Assembly (NCBI GenBank): GCA_964455935.1
Contig: CAYVZU010000011.1
Coordinates: 1 to 51,858 of the forward strand
DNA length: 51,858 nucleotides
DNA from: CAYVZU01 sp964455935
GTDB lineage: Bacteria > Fibrobacterota > CAYVZU01
Reading direction: 5' to 3'
The notes under the pieces were generated by a model. That model did no database searches. It had not been told where the DNA came from and saw nothing but the letters and a program-made list of their open reading frames with translations. Both the position numbers and the translations under genes were made by a program. Shown here in pieces: positions 50,542-51,858 of this stretch (the first letter of the stretch is position 1; each line of letters starts with the position of its first letter).

Positions 50542-51414
50542 TCACGGCTTCTGTATGGATGCGTAGGCTTGGGCCCTTGCTAACCTGTTTAGAAGCAGGT
50601 CCAAGGGCCGTAAAGGTAGCGTCAAAATTTGCCACAAAACGAGGCAGCCTTTGTTGATTGGCGAGGGTACTAAATCCCGAAACATCTGCGAAACAAGACC
50701 AACGATCATTGCCATTGGACCTACGCATACTCCGCCATCCGTCACCACGAATCCCGCTTTTTCGAAGACTCTTCTTTGGCCGAGAAAGGTGAAGTTCTGG
50801 TAGTGCTCCGGATAGCCATGAAACCCCTGCAAAAATGGTGTGCAAATGTACCCCTTCGATCCTGGCTTCATAACGCGAAACATCTCAGAGGCAGCCGTTG
50901 AGGGATCGTCCAGATGCTCCAGAACCGCATTGCAGTGCACAGCATCCACCGAAGATGTGGCGAATGGCAACCTATAGGCATTGCCTACAATATCCACATT
51001 GGGGTACGGAGCTATGTTAAGATTGATAAAACCTTCCTGCTCCCTGTTTGGCCCGCCACCAATATCAATGCACACCGAATCATCTTTCATCCGCCCAAAG
51101 ATGGAATCATAGGCGGCCTGCGATTCCTTCGAGGCGATGCCAAAGGATAGCGCGGATTTGACGCGTCCTAAGAGGACTTGCTTCCGCTGCAGGTAATTCC
51201 AGGAATATTCCCGGTCCATGTTTTGAGAGGATACCGCAAACGACAGGGCCTTCTGCGGGTCATCCACCAAAATAGGCACTGCCCGGTCGTGAAGTGGGTA
51301 GGTTTCTGCACCATCTTCACTGACCAGGACACCCATGTTACGATCGACCCTTAGGGGAGTATGCGTTCTGGGTGAGACAATTGTATGGTTTTCGACCAGG
51401 CGAAGAATATCCAT
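50542..51414 (-). CDS. SAM-dependent methyltransferase with Trm112-like N terminus
   Basis: A 290-residue protein. Residues 1-60 look like the Trm112/UPF0434 short beta domain found before such enzymes (HTPLRVDRNMGVLVSEDGAE, YPLHDRAVPILV). From about 100: CIDIGGGPNREQEGFINLNI (motif I), VDIVGNAYRLPFATSSVDAV, HCNAVLEHLDDPSTAASEMF, and KPGSKGYICTPFLQGFHGYP, all typical of class I methyltransferases (Methyltransf_11). The C-terminal part has hydrophobic stretches. No ribosome site is clear before ATG 51414; it starts 11 bases after the upstream stop. Probable small-molecule or lipid/sugar target; unknown. Confidence 0.85.
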   Translation of the reverse strand: MDILRLVENHTIVSPRTHTPLRVDRNMGVLVSEDGAETYPLHDRAVPILVDDPQKALSFAVSSQNMDREYSWNYLQRKQVLLGRVKSALSFGIASKESQAAYDSIFGRMKDDSVCIDIGGGPNREQEGFINLNIAPYPNVDIVGNAYRLPFATSSVDAVHCNAVLEHLDDPSTAASEMFRVMKPGSKGYICTPFLQGFHGYPEHYQNFTFLGQRRVFEKAGFVVTDGGVCVGPMAMIVGLVSQMFRDLVPSPINKGCLVLWQILTLPLRPLDLLLNRLARAQAYASIQKP

Positions 51415-51425
51415 GATGCAAGCTG

Positions 51426-51713
51426 CTACGGTGTATTCATTTCGTATTCTAGTGTGGCACGCAGTGCAGAGGTATTGCCAATTCCTTCATAGATTAGTTC
51501 GAGGTAGTAGTCTTCTTCTGGGCTTAGATCGATATTGCACGTCCATTTAAAAGCTGTACCCGCACCAGTTGTTGTTGTTCCCTTCGTAGTTACGCCTTGT
51601 CCATATAAATAGTAGTTTCGCCATCCCGTGGCACTCCCAATTGACATGAGCGTGCAATAGACATCCGGTGCGGCCGCCGAAAGGTCGGCAACGTAATAGG
51701 TAATACTCACCAT
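51426..51713 (-). CDS. Unrecognised protein at window edge (possibly longer upstream)
   Basis: A minus-strand frame ending at TAG 51428-51426. From ATG 51713 it encodes 95 residues (VSITYYVADLSAAAPDVYCT start); the frame stays open to 51854 (SWGYPHKSPKDLNNLEGAQP precedes), where TAA stops it at the window edge, so the true start may be an alternative codon. Rich in Thr, Gly, Tyr and Ser with alternating strands, like a beta-sandwich of an appendage or fibre, but no family is recognised. Base composition is lower in GC than the rest. Confidence 0.5.
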   Translation of the reverse strand: MVSITYYVADLSAAAPDVYCTLMSIGSATGWRNYYLYGQGVTTKGTTTTGAGTAFKWTCNIDLSPEEDYYLELIYEGIGNTSALRATLEYEMNTP

Positions 51714-51858
51714 TTTTGCACCGGCCGGCGGGGTAATCGGTACAAAAAGAGCTATGGTATCTGCAGATGGTGGCGCGTTAGGCTGTGCACCCTCCAGATT
51801 ATTAAGGTCCTTCGGACTTTTGTGTGGGTAGCCCCAAGATGTTGTGTCAAGGGGTTAC

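Noticed and set aside
1..51858. CRISPR arrays, rRNA and tRNA genes
   Set aside because: No regularly spaced direct repeats of 25-40 bp, no rRNA landmarks and no tRNA-like cloverleaf with CCA-end pattern were noticed. A tRNAscan or CRISPR finder run was not possible.

Overview
This 51.9 kb window reads as chromosomal DNA of an uncultured bacterium with a two-membrane envelope. The evidence is a LolC/LolD lipoprotein-release pair, a lipobox binding protein, several proteins with signal peptides, and a deacetylase ending in a domain that resembles the type IX secretion (Por) sorting tail. GC is fairly high by eye. The McsA/McsB pair, the DUF4159 plus DUF4175-like pair and the T9SS-like tail together suggest the wider FCB group or a neighbouring candidate phylum, but no marker here fixes the phylum, so this is inference.

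Layout. 1-166: the tail of an IS3-family element that cut off an unknown gene. 179-5110: murI, purA, guaA and a Gfo/Idh/MocA oxidoreductase. 5206-7677: a divergent signalling pair, a tandem-STAS protein and a GAF-SpoIIE phosphatase whose GAF domain carries a nine-cysteine insertion. 7762-15099: exported proteins, a polysaccharide deacetylase, the DUF4159/DUF4175-like membrane pair and an M24 peptidase. 15121-15330: the severed start of a GH1 glucosidase. 15520-18980: a tightly coupled lolC-lolD-mcsA-mcsB operon. 18981-22672: an accessory zone with a decayed IS1634-like transposase, an intact GH52-like glycosidase, a truncated zinc alcohol dehydrogenase and a second IS3 remnant. 22673-25051: two tandem FecR-type exported proteins. 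25217-28907: clpP, cysS, a cyclic-nucleotide-binding protein and an AI-2E family permease. 28904-33367: a complete livKHMGF branched-chain amino acid/amide importer. 33640-37950: a phosphoesterase, a CHASE2 protein, prmA and thiC. 38170-40653: NfnA/NfnB. 40851-45759: a GDSL hydrolase and an iron-type ABC importer. 45807-49223: a GH3 beta-glucosidase, a HAD phosphatase and a Nudix hydrolase. 49440 to the end: a GT-B glycosyltransferase, a methyltransferase and an unrecognised partial gene.

Much of the window is housekeeping in short operons joined by ATGA or TGATG stop/start overlaps. Three themes stand out. First, several genes lack a Shine-Dalgarno sequence and instead carry a promoter-like TTGnnn-18-TAnnnT box placed so that transcription should start at or next to the ATG; thiC is one of these and so leaves no room for a TPP riboswitch. 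Second, at least four families of palindromic intergenic repeats are present, and one supplies the stop codon of prmA. Third, sugar-active genes show decay by transposons (GH1 and alcohol dehydrogenase remnants) beside intact relatives (GH52-like, GH3). The best candidate for an undescribed system is the cysteine-rich GAF-SpoIIE phosphatase facing a double-STAS protein.
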